DNA of 64,000 bases from Saprospiraceae bacterium. GTDB taxonomy: Bacteria > Bacteroidota > Bacteroidia > Chitinophagales > Saprospiraceae. This document shows, in pieces, positions 57,233 to 64,000 of this stretch. A model generated the notes under the pieces. That model made no database searches, had not been told where the DNA came from, and saw nothing but the letters and a program-made list of their open reading frames with translations. The stretch spans positions 186,001-250,000 of the forward strand of contig JAJCYH010000026.1 of the NCBI GenBank assembly GCA_029262995.1. Reading direction: 5' to 3'. The translations under genes were made by a program, and so were the position numbers. Numbering within the stretch: the first letter of the stretch is position 1; each line of letters begins with the position of its first letter.

Positions 57233-58452
57233 AACGAGAAATAAACATATTAACCAAGCTTGAAAAAGATCTAAGCCTCAAGGAGCTTCAGATTAAGAGC
57301 TTGCTCACAATTACTCAGGCAATAAATGACAATGTATCGTCAGAAGGTCTATTTAATATGTATAGATCGTTCCTTAGTTGGGAAATGGGTATTGATAAAA
57401 TGATACTTATAATAAAGGGTGATGAAAAATGGTTTAGTGCTTCTTTTATTAATGTTGATGAAAAAACACACAATGACCTTATAGAACAATGCCAACCGTT
57501 CAAAAGATTACACACTGTAAAAGATGAAGATCACAAACAGCTTCAATTGTTTGATATTATCATACCAGTATTTCATAAAAAAAACGCAATTGCCTATGCC
57601 TTAATAGGCGGAATAAAGGATAAGGAGGATATTTATAATAAAATTCAATTTATCACAACAATCACTAATATAATTGCAGTTGCCATTGAAAACAAACGAC
57701 TCTTTAGGAAGCAAATAAAACAGGAAAGGCTTAATAAGGAGATGGAGTTAGCGAAAGAATTTCAAGAAGCGCTGATACCTAAACAATCTTTCAAAACCTC
57801 AAGCTACGAAATAAACACATATTATAAACCCCACTATAATATAGGAGGAGATTATATTGATTACATTAAATTCAGTGAACACAGATTTGCTGTTGTGATC
57901 GCCGATATTTCTGGAAAAGGCGTCGCAGCAGCTTTGCTGATGTCAAACTTTCAAGCAATGCTTCAAAGTTTAATTTTTCAATATAGAGATCTTGAAACCT
58001 TTGTTTTTGCGCTTAATCAATCTGTTCACAGAATCACTAGAAGCGATAAGTTTATAACCTTTTTCATTGCCGAAATAAATACCCAAACAATGGAGATGCA
58101 TTACATTAATGCTGGACATTTTCCTCCTCTACTTTTGAATAATGGAAAGATAGAAGAGTTGAAAAAGGGAAGCACTGTAATTGGAGCATTTGAAAAGTTG
58201 CCATTTTTAAATGAAGGAAAGGTTAAACTGTCAAAAGATTCACTTCTTTTTTGCTTTACCGATGGACTAGTCGATGTACAGAACGAGAATGAAGAATTTT
58301 TCGAAGAGGAAAGATTAAAAAGCTTTATCATTGAAAACGAAAAAATGGATGCTAAGAGCTTCAATAATAAGATAATATCTACACTGGAGGTGTTTAAAGG
58401 AAATAGAGAGTATGTTGATGATATCGCTTTATTAACGACGAAAATATTCTAA
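57229..58452 (+). CDS. PP2C-type phosphatase (RsbU/SpoIIE-like) with N-terminal sensor
   Basis: A 407-residue protein from a TTG start overlapping the MazG-like stop. Residues 15-160 look like a divergent GAF sensor, followed by a short coiled coil (KQERLNKEMELAKEFQEALIP) and a SpoIIE/PP2C phosphatase domain: GGDYIDYIKFSEHRFAVVIADISGKG, FFIAEINTQTMEMHYINAGHFPPLL and FTDGLVDVQNENEEFF. Metal-binding aspartates are kept. It could act in a partner-switching pathway, but no anti-sigma or STAS protein is nearby. Confidence 0.88.
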   Translation: MKREINILTKLEKDLSLKELQIKSLLTITQAINDNVSSEGLFNMYRSFLSWEMGIDKMILIIKGDEKWFSASFINVDEKTHNDLIEQCQPFKRLHTVKDEDHKQLQLFDIIIPVFHKKNAIAYALIGGIKDKEDIYNKIQFITTITNIIAVAIENKRLFRKQIKQERLNKEMELAKEFQEALIPKQSFKTSSYEINTYYKPHYNIGGDYIDYIKFSEHRFAVVIADISGKGVAAALLMSNFQAMLQSLIFQYRDLETFVFALNQSVHRITRSDKFITFFIAEINTQTMEMHYINAGHFPPLLLNNGKIEELKKGSTVIGAFEKLPFLNEGKVKLSKDSLLFCFTDGLVDVQNENEEFFEEERLKSFIIENEKMDAKSFNNKIISTLEVFKGNREYVDDIALLTTKIF

Positions 58453-59226
58453 ATGAAAAAAAGATCTGTTGCTATACTCTTGGCTTTAACAGGCGGTTTT
58501 GTCGGCTTACATAAATTCTATTTGCGAGAAGTAACAACAGGGATTGTTTATGTCTTTTTGGCTACTATGTTTTTTGGGATGTTTCGTCTACCAGTAAGCT
58601 TTTTCCTTGGCTTTTTTGATGCATTTAGATTAATGTATATGTCGGAAGAGGAGTTTAATGAAAAGTACAACACAAAAAGAGATTTCAAGTCAAGGTATCG
58701 ATCAAGACATAGGAATACAGCTCAGAATAAAAGAGATGAAAAGGGACAATATTCCTACCAGGGGTCAAGCGCAAGAAAAAGGAAAAATCCTTTTAAAATT
58801 AGCGGTATTAAAAAATACGAAGACTTTGATCTGGAAGAAGCATTAAAAGACTTTGAACAAGCTCTAATTGTCTCACCAGAAGACTCTGAAGTGCATTATA
58901 AAATGGCAGCCACTTATTCATTATTAGAAAAAAAAGAAAAAAGCTATAATCATTTAAAGGAGGCTGTCAAAACAGGCTTTCAAAATATAGAAGATGTTAT
59001 GGTAAATGATCATTTTGCGTTTTTGAGAATACAAGCAGATTTCGGAAAATTTAAAAGTAGCGGATTCACATCAACAGAAACAAAAGGACTAAATGCCCCA
59101 AAATCTGATTTGCTTCAGGACGACGTATTGTTATCTCAGTTGAACAAATTGAAAACTCTTCGTGAAAAAGGACTGTTATCTGAAAGAGAGTTTCTTGCTG
59201 AAAAAGAGAAATTATTTAAAAAGTAA
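58453..59226 (+). CDS. TM2 - TPR-like - SHOCT membrane protein
   Basis: A 257-residue protein with an N-terminal TM2 domain (ALTGGFVGLHKFYLRE, then helices to residue 60), a basic linker (SRYRSRHRNT), a TPR-like part (LEEALKDFEQALIVSPEDSEVHYKMAATYSLLEK at about 125-160) and a SHOCT tail (LSQLNKLKTLREKGLLSEREFLAEKEKL). It starts directly after the phosphatase stop with no gap, so the two are made together and may act together. Function unknown. Confidence 0.75.
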   Translation: MKKRSVAILLALTGGFVGLHKFYLREVTTGIVYVFLATMFFGMFRLPVSFFLGFFDAFRLMYMSEEEFNEKYNTKRDFKSRYRSRHRNTAQNKRDEKGQYSYQGSSARKRKNPFKISGIKKYEDFDLEEALKDFEQALIVSPEDSEVHYKMAATYSLLEKKEKSYNHLKEAVKTGFQNIEDVMVNDHFAFLRIQADFGKFKSSGFTSTETKGLNAPKSDLLQDDVLLSQLNKLKTLREKGLLSEREFLAEKEKLFKK

Positions 59227-59258
59227 CAAAACACGCACTCGAAGAGTCATATATGTAG

Positions 59259-59918
59259 ATGAGAGCAAAAGAACTTATATCAAACCTAGTACTACCGCTT
59301 TTGCCAGACGATACCGTTGAGCAAGCACTAAGTATGATGAGCATTTACCATATAAAGGATTTGCCAGTGGTAAGCAACTCGATTCTCTTGGGTTTATTAT
59401 CAGAAGATGAGGCCACGACCGTCGAACCACAAACCAAAATACGAGACATTAAGCTCTCTAACAATTATATCTACGTAAAATCTTCAGATCATGTATTTGA
59501 AGTTTTAAACAGACTTTCAGAGAATAAAATAACCATAGTTCCTGTTGTTGACGATAATGAAAAGTTTATAGGAATAATAACTCAAGATGACCTTATTCAT
59601 TTCTATGCCAGCAGTTTTTCCTTCAACGAACCAGGAAGTATCATTGTCCTTGAAACAAGTAAAAGGGGTTACTCCTTATCTGAGGTATCCAGAATTATAG
59701 AAATGGAAAACGCTTCGGTGATTGCTAGTTTTATCACTGAACTAGATAATAGTGAAGCCGTCTTATTAACCCTTAAGCTAAACAAGAATGATATTCATGA
59801 AGTAATCATTGCATTAGAACGCTATGATTATAAAATTCATGCAAGCTTTTCAGAGAAAGAGTATAATGATGACCTTAAAGATCGATATGATCAGCTGATG
59901 AACTATTTAAATGTCTGA
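59259..59918 (+). CDS. CBS-pair protein with ACT-like tail
   Basis: A 219-residue cytoplasmic protein. Residues 1-125 hold two CBS motifs (DDTVEQALSMMSIYHIKDLPVV and VFEVLNRLSENKITIVPVVDDNEKFIGIITQDDLIHFY), which bind adenosyl ligands. The last 80 residues form an ACT-like alpha-beta part (YSLSEVSRIIEMENASVIAS). A CBS protein next to NAD kinase is a common Bacteroidota arrangement; a regulatory link is inferred. Confidence 0.8.
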   Translation: MRAKELISNLVLPLLPDDTVEQALSMMSIYHIKDLPVVSNSILLGLLSEDEATTVEPQTKIRDIKLSNNYIYVKSSDHVFEVLNRLSENKITIVPVVDDNEKFIGIITQDDLIHFYASSFSFNEPGSIIVLETSKRGYSLSEVSRIIEMENASVIASFITELDNSEAVLLTLKLNKNDIHEVIIALERYDYKIHASFSEKEYNDDLKDRYDQLMNYLNV

Positions 59919-59993
59919 TGCCACCATTCTTTATAATCTTATTACCTTCAAGAAATAAATATTACTCATAAAGTATAGCTGAGAACCAAGAAT

Positions 59994-60881
59994 ATGAAGG
60001 TTTTTATATATGGACAATATTGGAAGGAACAGGATAGGGATTATGTCATAATGCTGCTTGAAAAACTTAGTCTATCAAGTATAGATTACAGAATATATAA
60101 AAACTACGCCGATCAAATCCCAATAGATCAAATTACCAATTATTGCTTAGGCACACACGAAGAGCTTAAACAATATATGCCAGATGTCATTATCACCTTA
60201 GGCGGGGACGGAACTATTCTATCGGCTGTAACATTGATAAGAGATCTTGAAATTCCAATAATGGGAATCAACCTAGGACGACTAGGGTTTTTGGCTAGTA
60301 TTGAGCAAGCGAGAATATCAGATGCTATAGACAAGTTAATCAGCAACGAATATTCTATCACAACAAGGTCAATGATTCAAGTATCTTCAGATCCAGATAT
60401 TTTTGGTGATATTAACTTTGGCCTTAATGACTTTACCTTGTTAAAAAGAGATAATTCTGCTATGGTAGTAATTCACGCTTTTGTAGATGGTCATTTCCTA
60501 AACTCTTATTGGGCAGATGGATTAATTGTTTCAACGCCAACAGGTTCAACTGGCTATTCTCTTAGTTGTGGAGGACCAATTATTTTTCCTTCTTCTGATA
60601 ATTTTATTATAACACCAGTAGCTCCCCATAACCTAAACGTTAGACCAATTGTAATTTCTGGAAAGAACGTAATAGGGTTAAAAGTTGAAGGGCGAGCAGA
60701 AAACTTTTTATGTACACTTGACAGTAGAAATAAAACTGTAAGCTCAGAGCACGATATCAAATTGAAAAAGAACGACTTTAATACGAAGACGATTAATTTG
60801 CATGGTGATAATTTTATGAAAACCATAAGGAGCAAACTAAATTGGGGACAGGACAAAAGGAATTATGGATTGCAAGATTGA
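59994..60881 (+). CDS. nadK: NAD kinase
   Basis: A 295-residue enzyme making NADP from NAD. GGDGT at 70-74 in IITLGGDGTILS, NLGRLGFLA, the substrate segment SYWADGLIVSTPTGSTGYSLSCGGP and the C-terminal ITPVAPHNLNVRPIV are complete. It overlaps the next gene by 17 bp. Confidence 0.96.
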   Translation: MKVFIYGQYWKEQDRDYVIMLLEKLSLSSIDYRIYKNYADQIPIDQITNYCLGTHEELKQYMPDVIITLGGDGTILSAVTLIRDLEIPIMGINLGRLGFLASIEQARISDAIDKLISNEYSITTRSMIQVSSDPDIFGDINFGLNDFTLLKRDNSAMVVIHAFVDGHFLNSYWADGLIVSTPTGSTGYSLSCGGPIIFPSSDNFIITPVAPHNLNVRPIVISGKNVIGLKVEGRAENFLCTLDSRNKTVSSEHDIKLKKNDFNTKTINLHGDNFMKTIRSKLNWGQDKRNYGLQD

Positions 60882-61617
60882 AATAGGAAATAAAATATAT
60901 TCTTGTAAATTAGATGAGCCAATAGACATTTCTATTCCTATCGGTCACAAGAGCTCACCCAAGGCTTTTTATGCTCCAGAAGTAAGTTTTGATCCATTGG
61001 TTTCTGGCGATTTTATTGGCAGTATAGAGAAAGGCTCTCCTGTAAATTTTTATAATATAAGAATCAACCCACACGGAAATACAACACACACAGAATCGGC
61101 CCTACACATTACGAACAAAGCAAAGACAATTAATCAAACGCTAGAAAAGAGTCATTATTTAGCACAGCTTATAACTGTGAAACCATCGCATTTGGCAAAC
61201 AACGACTTGGTAATTGATAATGATAGCTATAATTGGCAAGAGCTTAATGCTTCCGATATCGAAGCTTTGGTTATAAGAACTGAACCGAATGAAGAATTAA
61301 AATTGAAAAAAGACTACTCAGGAATAAACCCTCCATATGTAGATTCTGGTTTGATGGCAAATATTTCTGATCTGGTTGACCATTTGCTTATTGACCTACC
61401 AAGCGTTGATAAAGAAATAGATGGTGGCAAAATGATATCCCACAATACATTTTGGAAAACAGATGGTCAAAATGCATTTAATAAAACAATTACAGAGTTA
61501 ATTTATGTTGATTCAAGCATAGCTGATGGATTATATTTGTTAGAAATACAGACAATACCGCTTGAACTTGATGTCAGTCCTTCAAGACCGATATTGTACC
61601 GATTAACAGAGCAATGA
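60865..61617 (+). CDS. cyclase-family metal hydrolase (kynurenine formamidase-like)
   Basis: A 250-residue protein with a HGNTTHTES segment (about 71-79) that replaces the typical HGTHxDAPxH metal motif, and late LLIDLPSVDKEIDGG and HNTFWKTDG elements seen in this fold. The family includes arylformamidases and other putative cyclases. The metal motif is altered (Asp replaced by Glu in HTESALHI), so activity is uncertain. Overlaps nadK by 17 bp and the next gene by 4 bp. Confidence 0.7.
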   Translation: MDCKIEIGNKIYSCKLDEPIDISIPIGHKSSPKAFYAPEVSFDPLVSGDFIGSIEKGSPVNFYNIRINPHGNTTHTESALHITNKAKTINQTLEKSHYLAQLITVKPSHLANNDLVIDNDSYNWQELNASDIEALVIRTEPNEELKLKKDYSGINPPYVDSGLMANISDLVDHLLIDLPSVDKEIDGGKMISHNTFWKTDGQNAFNKTITELIYVDSSIADGLYLLEIQTIPLELDVSPSRPILYRLTEQ

Positions 61618-62258
61618 AAATAGAGAGCTATAATTCTGAGTTAGTTTATGATCTATATTATGATATTGAAGAAAGTAATCATCAGGAAAAGATTAGATAC
61701 TTTGACAAGAACATAGCCGAAATTTACAAACTACCTTTTAATCTGATGTTGGATATCAGGATCGATTATACCCTCGCCTTATATGCAGTTGAAGAACTAG
61801 ACTTATTTTTGCGAAAAGCAGATAAGTTGATTTATTTGGTAATTAATGAAAACATCTTTGACTATAGGGGTAGAGATATTTTCAAAGAACTACTTTATTG
61901 CAAATCAGAGGCCCTGCATAGGCAAACCAGATTGAAAGAGGCGAGACATGTAGCTAAGGAATTAATTAAAATGGATAAGCAGAATATAAGTTATCAAAAA
62001 AAGTATTTTAATATTATGGTTGATCTATATAGGCAAGAAGCACAAGCGATCAGAGGGCTTAGTATTATTTTATTTCTTGCGTCCGCTATTGTTATTGCGT
62101 TTGAACTTCTTTTGATCCGACCATTTTATAATATGTATACAGAGTTAGTCGAATTGGGAAGAAGTTTTTTATTTGTATCAGGAATATCTGTACTTGTTTT
62201 ACATGAATTAAATATTAGAATAAAAGCACGAAAATCGTTAAAAGAAATGGCCCAGTAA
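61614..62258 (+). CDS. helical-repeat protein with two C-terminal membrane helices, unknown
   Basis: A 214-residue protein not assigned to a family. The first 140 residues are helical and TPR-like (ALYAVEELDLFLRKADKLIYL, LHRQTRLKEARHVAKELIKMDKQ). Two hydrophobic stretches follow (GLSIILFLASAIVIAFELLL and LFVSGISVLVLHEL). The start overlaps the hydrolase stop (ATGA). Cytoplasmic face likely for the helical part. Confidence 0.6.
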   Translation: MKIESYNSELVYDLYYDIEESNHQEKIRYFDKNIAEIYKLPFNLMLDIRIDYTLALYAVEELDLFLRKADKLIYLVINENIFDYRGRDIFKELLYCKSEALHRQTRLKEARHVAKELIKMDKQNISYQKKYFNIMVDLYRQEAQAIRGLSIILFLASAIVIAFELLLIRPFYNMYTELVELGRSFLFVSGISVLVLHELNIRIKARKSLKEMAQ

Positions 62259-62260
62259 TT

Positions 62261-62422
62261 ATGGCATATACAAGAAAGCATCAATATAGAAGCAGAAGAG
62301 AAAAAAATCAAAGTCTTTGGCGGAAACTTAAGGTAACTATTGTGGTATTGCTAATAGCTACTGTGGTTTACGTTGTTAAAAACAGAGTGTGGTTGAAAGA
62401 CTACCTTATGACTTATTTTTAG
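62261..62422 (+). CDS. 53-residue single-pass membrane protein
   Basis: A short open frame starting two bases after the preceding stop. It has a strongly basic N terminus (MAYTRKHQYRSRREKNQSLW), one membrane helix (VTIVVLLIATVVYVV) and a short tail KNRVWLKDYLMTYF. The positive-inside rule puts the N terminus in the cytoplasm. The tight spacing and clean hydrophobic design support a real gene. It overlaps the convergent flippase end by 17 bp. Confidence 0.6.
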   Translation: MAYTRKHQYRSRREKNQSLWRKLKVTIVVLLIATVVYVVKNRVWLKDYLMTYF

Positions 62423-63896
62423 GAAGTAATGAAAGCCATTCATGCTTCTCTACCTTAAAAGCATATAACAAATAGACAATATAAAGAACTGTGAAATAAA
62501 GGTACTTCTGAAACCCAGTAATGTATCCTTGCAGCAAATAGCTAACAAAGAGAATAAGTGCGATGACAAAAACAGAAAAAACAATATCTTTTATTGGGTA
62601 GTAAATGGGATATAGCCTTTGACCTATAAAATACGCTAGCAGAACCATAACGATATAGCTTGATAGGTTGGCCCAAGCGAAAGCAACATATCCCCATTGT
62701 GGTATAAGTATATAACTGAAAATAATTGTAATTACGGCTCCAATAATTGAGATGAAGGCTCCCCATTTTGTTTTGTCTGAAAGCTTATACCAAATCGAAA
62801 TATTATGATATATGCCTAAAAACAAATATGCAGAAAGAAGAATAGGGATTATAAAAATACTTTCCCTAAAGTCTTTACCAACAATATATTGAACAAGGTC
62901 TTGAGAAAGCACCAAGCCCAGAATGATTACGCCCGAAATCAAAACGAAGAGGTGACAAATTTTTCCATATAATTTTTTCCGATCTGTTTCTGTTGAATTG
63001 TTAAAAAAGAATGGTTCTGCGGCATAGTTGAAAGCACCAATAAACAACACGAAAAGCCCGGCAATTCTTCTTGAGCTATCAAAGACCCCTGCTTGACTTA
63101 AATTATCTAGAAGATTTTCACCAACACTAAAATATTTGATTACAACAGCACCATTGGTCTGAATAAAGGTATTACACATGCCAACAATAATTAGAGGAAT
63201 CACATATGGAATAATTTTTTTAAAGACATTTAAAGAAGGTTTTAATTTTCTTGCTTTCGCAAAAATAAGAACTAGGAGAAGTAAGAGTGCACTTGAAATC
63301 AGGTTTGTAAAAAAGATATAATCAATTTGCGCAGGAAATTTTGGTACCCATGATAAAAAGGAATGTGAAGACCAGCGAGGATAAATAATTAGAAAAAAGA
63401 GAATTAGAACGGATGAAAAAGCAACATTGAATATTTTTAACATTGCAAAAACCTTAGCCTTGTTTTCTAATCTTAATTTGGCAAAAGGTACTAGGGCGAT
63501 AGTATCAAAGGCTAGAATAAACACAAAACATTGTATATATTCTGGTCGTGATGAATATTGAATTAATGCAGCCAACTCTTTTGTGAAAAACAAACCAAAA
63601 GAAAGCAATAGAAAAGCACTGGCCAAGATCATAGTGAAGCAAGTGTCATAAGCTTCATTAAACTTTTCCTTCTTATTGCCAAAGCGGAACAACGCGGTAT
63701 CCAGTTTAAGGGAAAACAGAATAATAAGTACGGCCACATAGGCATAAAGCTCTCCATAAGTGCCAAACTCATAGGTTTTACCTTCTAATAAGTAGGTAAG
63801 GAGAACAACAACCAAAAGGTAATAAACCAACTTGGACAAAACAGACCCAAAGCCATAGATTATTGTTTGACCAGCAAACTGTTTTATACTTCCCAT
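62406..63896 (-). CDS. polysaccharide flippase (Wzx/MATE-like)
   Basis: A 496-residue protein with about fourteen hydrophobic helices, beginning IKQFAGQTIIYGFGSVLSKLVYYLLV, typical of the oligosaccharide flippase (MOP) superfamily. It moves lipid-linked sugars across the inner membrane. No Wzy or sugar-transfer genes are adjacent in the window. Upstream, up to the window end, an ATG at 63990 (ATGATTGATAT) may start the next plus-strand gene, but too little is visible to name it. Confidence 0.85.
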   Translation of the reverse strand: MGSIKQFAGQTIIYGFGSVLSKLVYYLLVVVLLTYLLEGKTYEFGTYGELYAYVAVLIILFSLKLDTALFRFGNKKEKFNEAYDTCFTMILASAFLLLSFGLFFTKELAALIQYSSRPEYIQCFVFILAFDTIALVPFAKLRLENKAKVFAMLKIFNVAFSSVLILFFLIIYPRWSSHSFLSWVPKFPAQIDYIFFTNLISSALLLLLVLIFAKARKLKPSLNVFKKIIPYVIPLIIVGMCNTFIQTNGAVVIKYFSVGENLLDNLSQAGVFDSSRRIAGLFVLFIGAFNYAAEPFFFNNSTETDRKKLYGKICHLFVLISGVIILGLVLSQDLVQYIVGKDFRESIFIIPILLSAYLFLGIYHNISIWYKLSDKTKWGAFISIIGAVITIIFSYILIPQWGYVAFAWANLSSYIVMVLLAYFIGQRLYPIYYPIKDIVFSVFVIALILFVSYLLQGYITGFQKYLYFTVLYIVYLLYAFKVEKHEWLSLLPKNKS

Positions 63897-64000
63897 TTAT
63901 TACACATGATTAAAGCATTGATCAACACAAATAAACTTAACAATAAGGAGGAATTAATTATTTTGTGATGAATTTTTAAAAAGATTCAAATGATTGATAT

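Noticed and set aside
1-64000. tRNA, rRNA, CRISPR array, prophage or insertion sequence
   Set aside because: All gaps larger than 50 bp were read on both strands; no cloverleaf with CCA-like end, no regular spacer repeats, no transposase or integrase frames were seen.

Overview
The window is a piece of a low-GC Bacteroidota chromosome. The evidence is: gliding and type IX secretion genes (gldE-gldD, gldH, a PorU2-like C25 sortase and two further proteins with type IX sorting tails); almost no Shine-Dalgarno sequences; promoters of the Bacteroidota form TTG...TAnnTTTG; and the conserved order mutY-ssb-gldE-gldD. No phage, insertion sequence, CRISPR array, rRNA or tRNA was recognised. Most genes are core housekeeping genes in short operons on both strands.

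Layout. 1-3.4 kb: the end of a surface-polysaccharide type region (a GNAT acetyltransferase cut by the window edge, an alpha/alpha-toroid-like protein, a polytopic membrane protein). 3.4-8.4 kb: PorU2-like sortase. 8.6-11.7 kb: glycosyltransferase, rsmG, MscS-type channel. 11.7-21.2 kb (minus): hutH, clpB, rodA, a SPOR protein and secA. 21.4-23.9 kb: ALDH7-type aldehyde dehydrogenase, GNAT, and a YjdI/CDGSH iron-sulfur protein. 23.9-27.4 kb: gene remnants, a leucine-rich secreted protein, a cysteine-rich small secreted protein, a beta-barrel protein and gldH. 27.4-29.8 kb: grpE-dnaJ and a TlpA-like thioredoxin. 29.9-32.7 kb: flavin reductase, recA, pyrH. 32.8-35.2 kb: ribosomal operon rplM-rpsI-rpsB-tsf with a clear promoter and terminator. 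35.5-42 kb: mnmG, M15 peptidase, thioredoxin-like protein, MtfA-like protein, tgt and an LptF/G permease. 42.1-46.3 kb: ECF sigma factor, mutY, ssb, gldE, gldD. 46.3-48.4 kb: a large secreted protein. 48.6-51.8 kb: a decayed thrA followed by intact thrB and thrC. 51.9-56 kb: M1 aminopeptidase, alpha/beta hydrolase and heme A synthase. 56.4-62.4 kb: a tightly packed plus-strand run (dtd, MazG-like, PP2C phosphatase, TM2/SHOCT protein, CBS protein, nadK, cyclase-family hydrolase, two small membrane proteins). 62.4-63.9 kb: polysaccharide flippase.

I see no obvious new multi-gene system. The strongest unusual observations are: (1) a thrA pseudogene with a large internal deletion and several stops and frameshifts directly before intact thrBC; (2) two parS-like ParB sites 339 bp apart in and at the end of thrC, which suggests the replication origin is not far away; (3) a queuosine Tgt whose three zinc cysteines are all serine; (4) an MtfA-like protein that has lost HExxH; (5) a shared GACAATYTGTC motif upstream of clpB and grpE; (6) a 10-bp direct repeat exactly 21 bp apart upstream of the ECF sigma gene; (7) a secreted 12-cysteine peptide with an unclear start. 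All coordinates, motifs and translations were read by eye from the sequence; family names come from recognition, not from a search.
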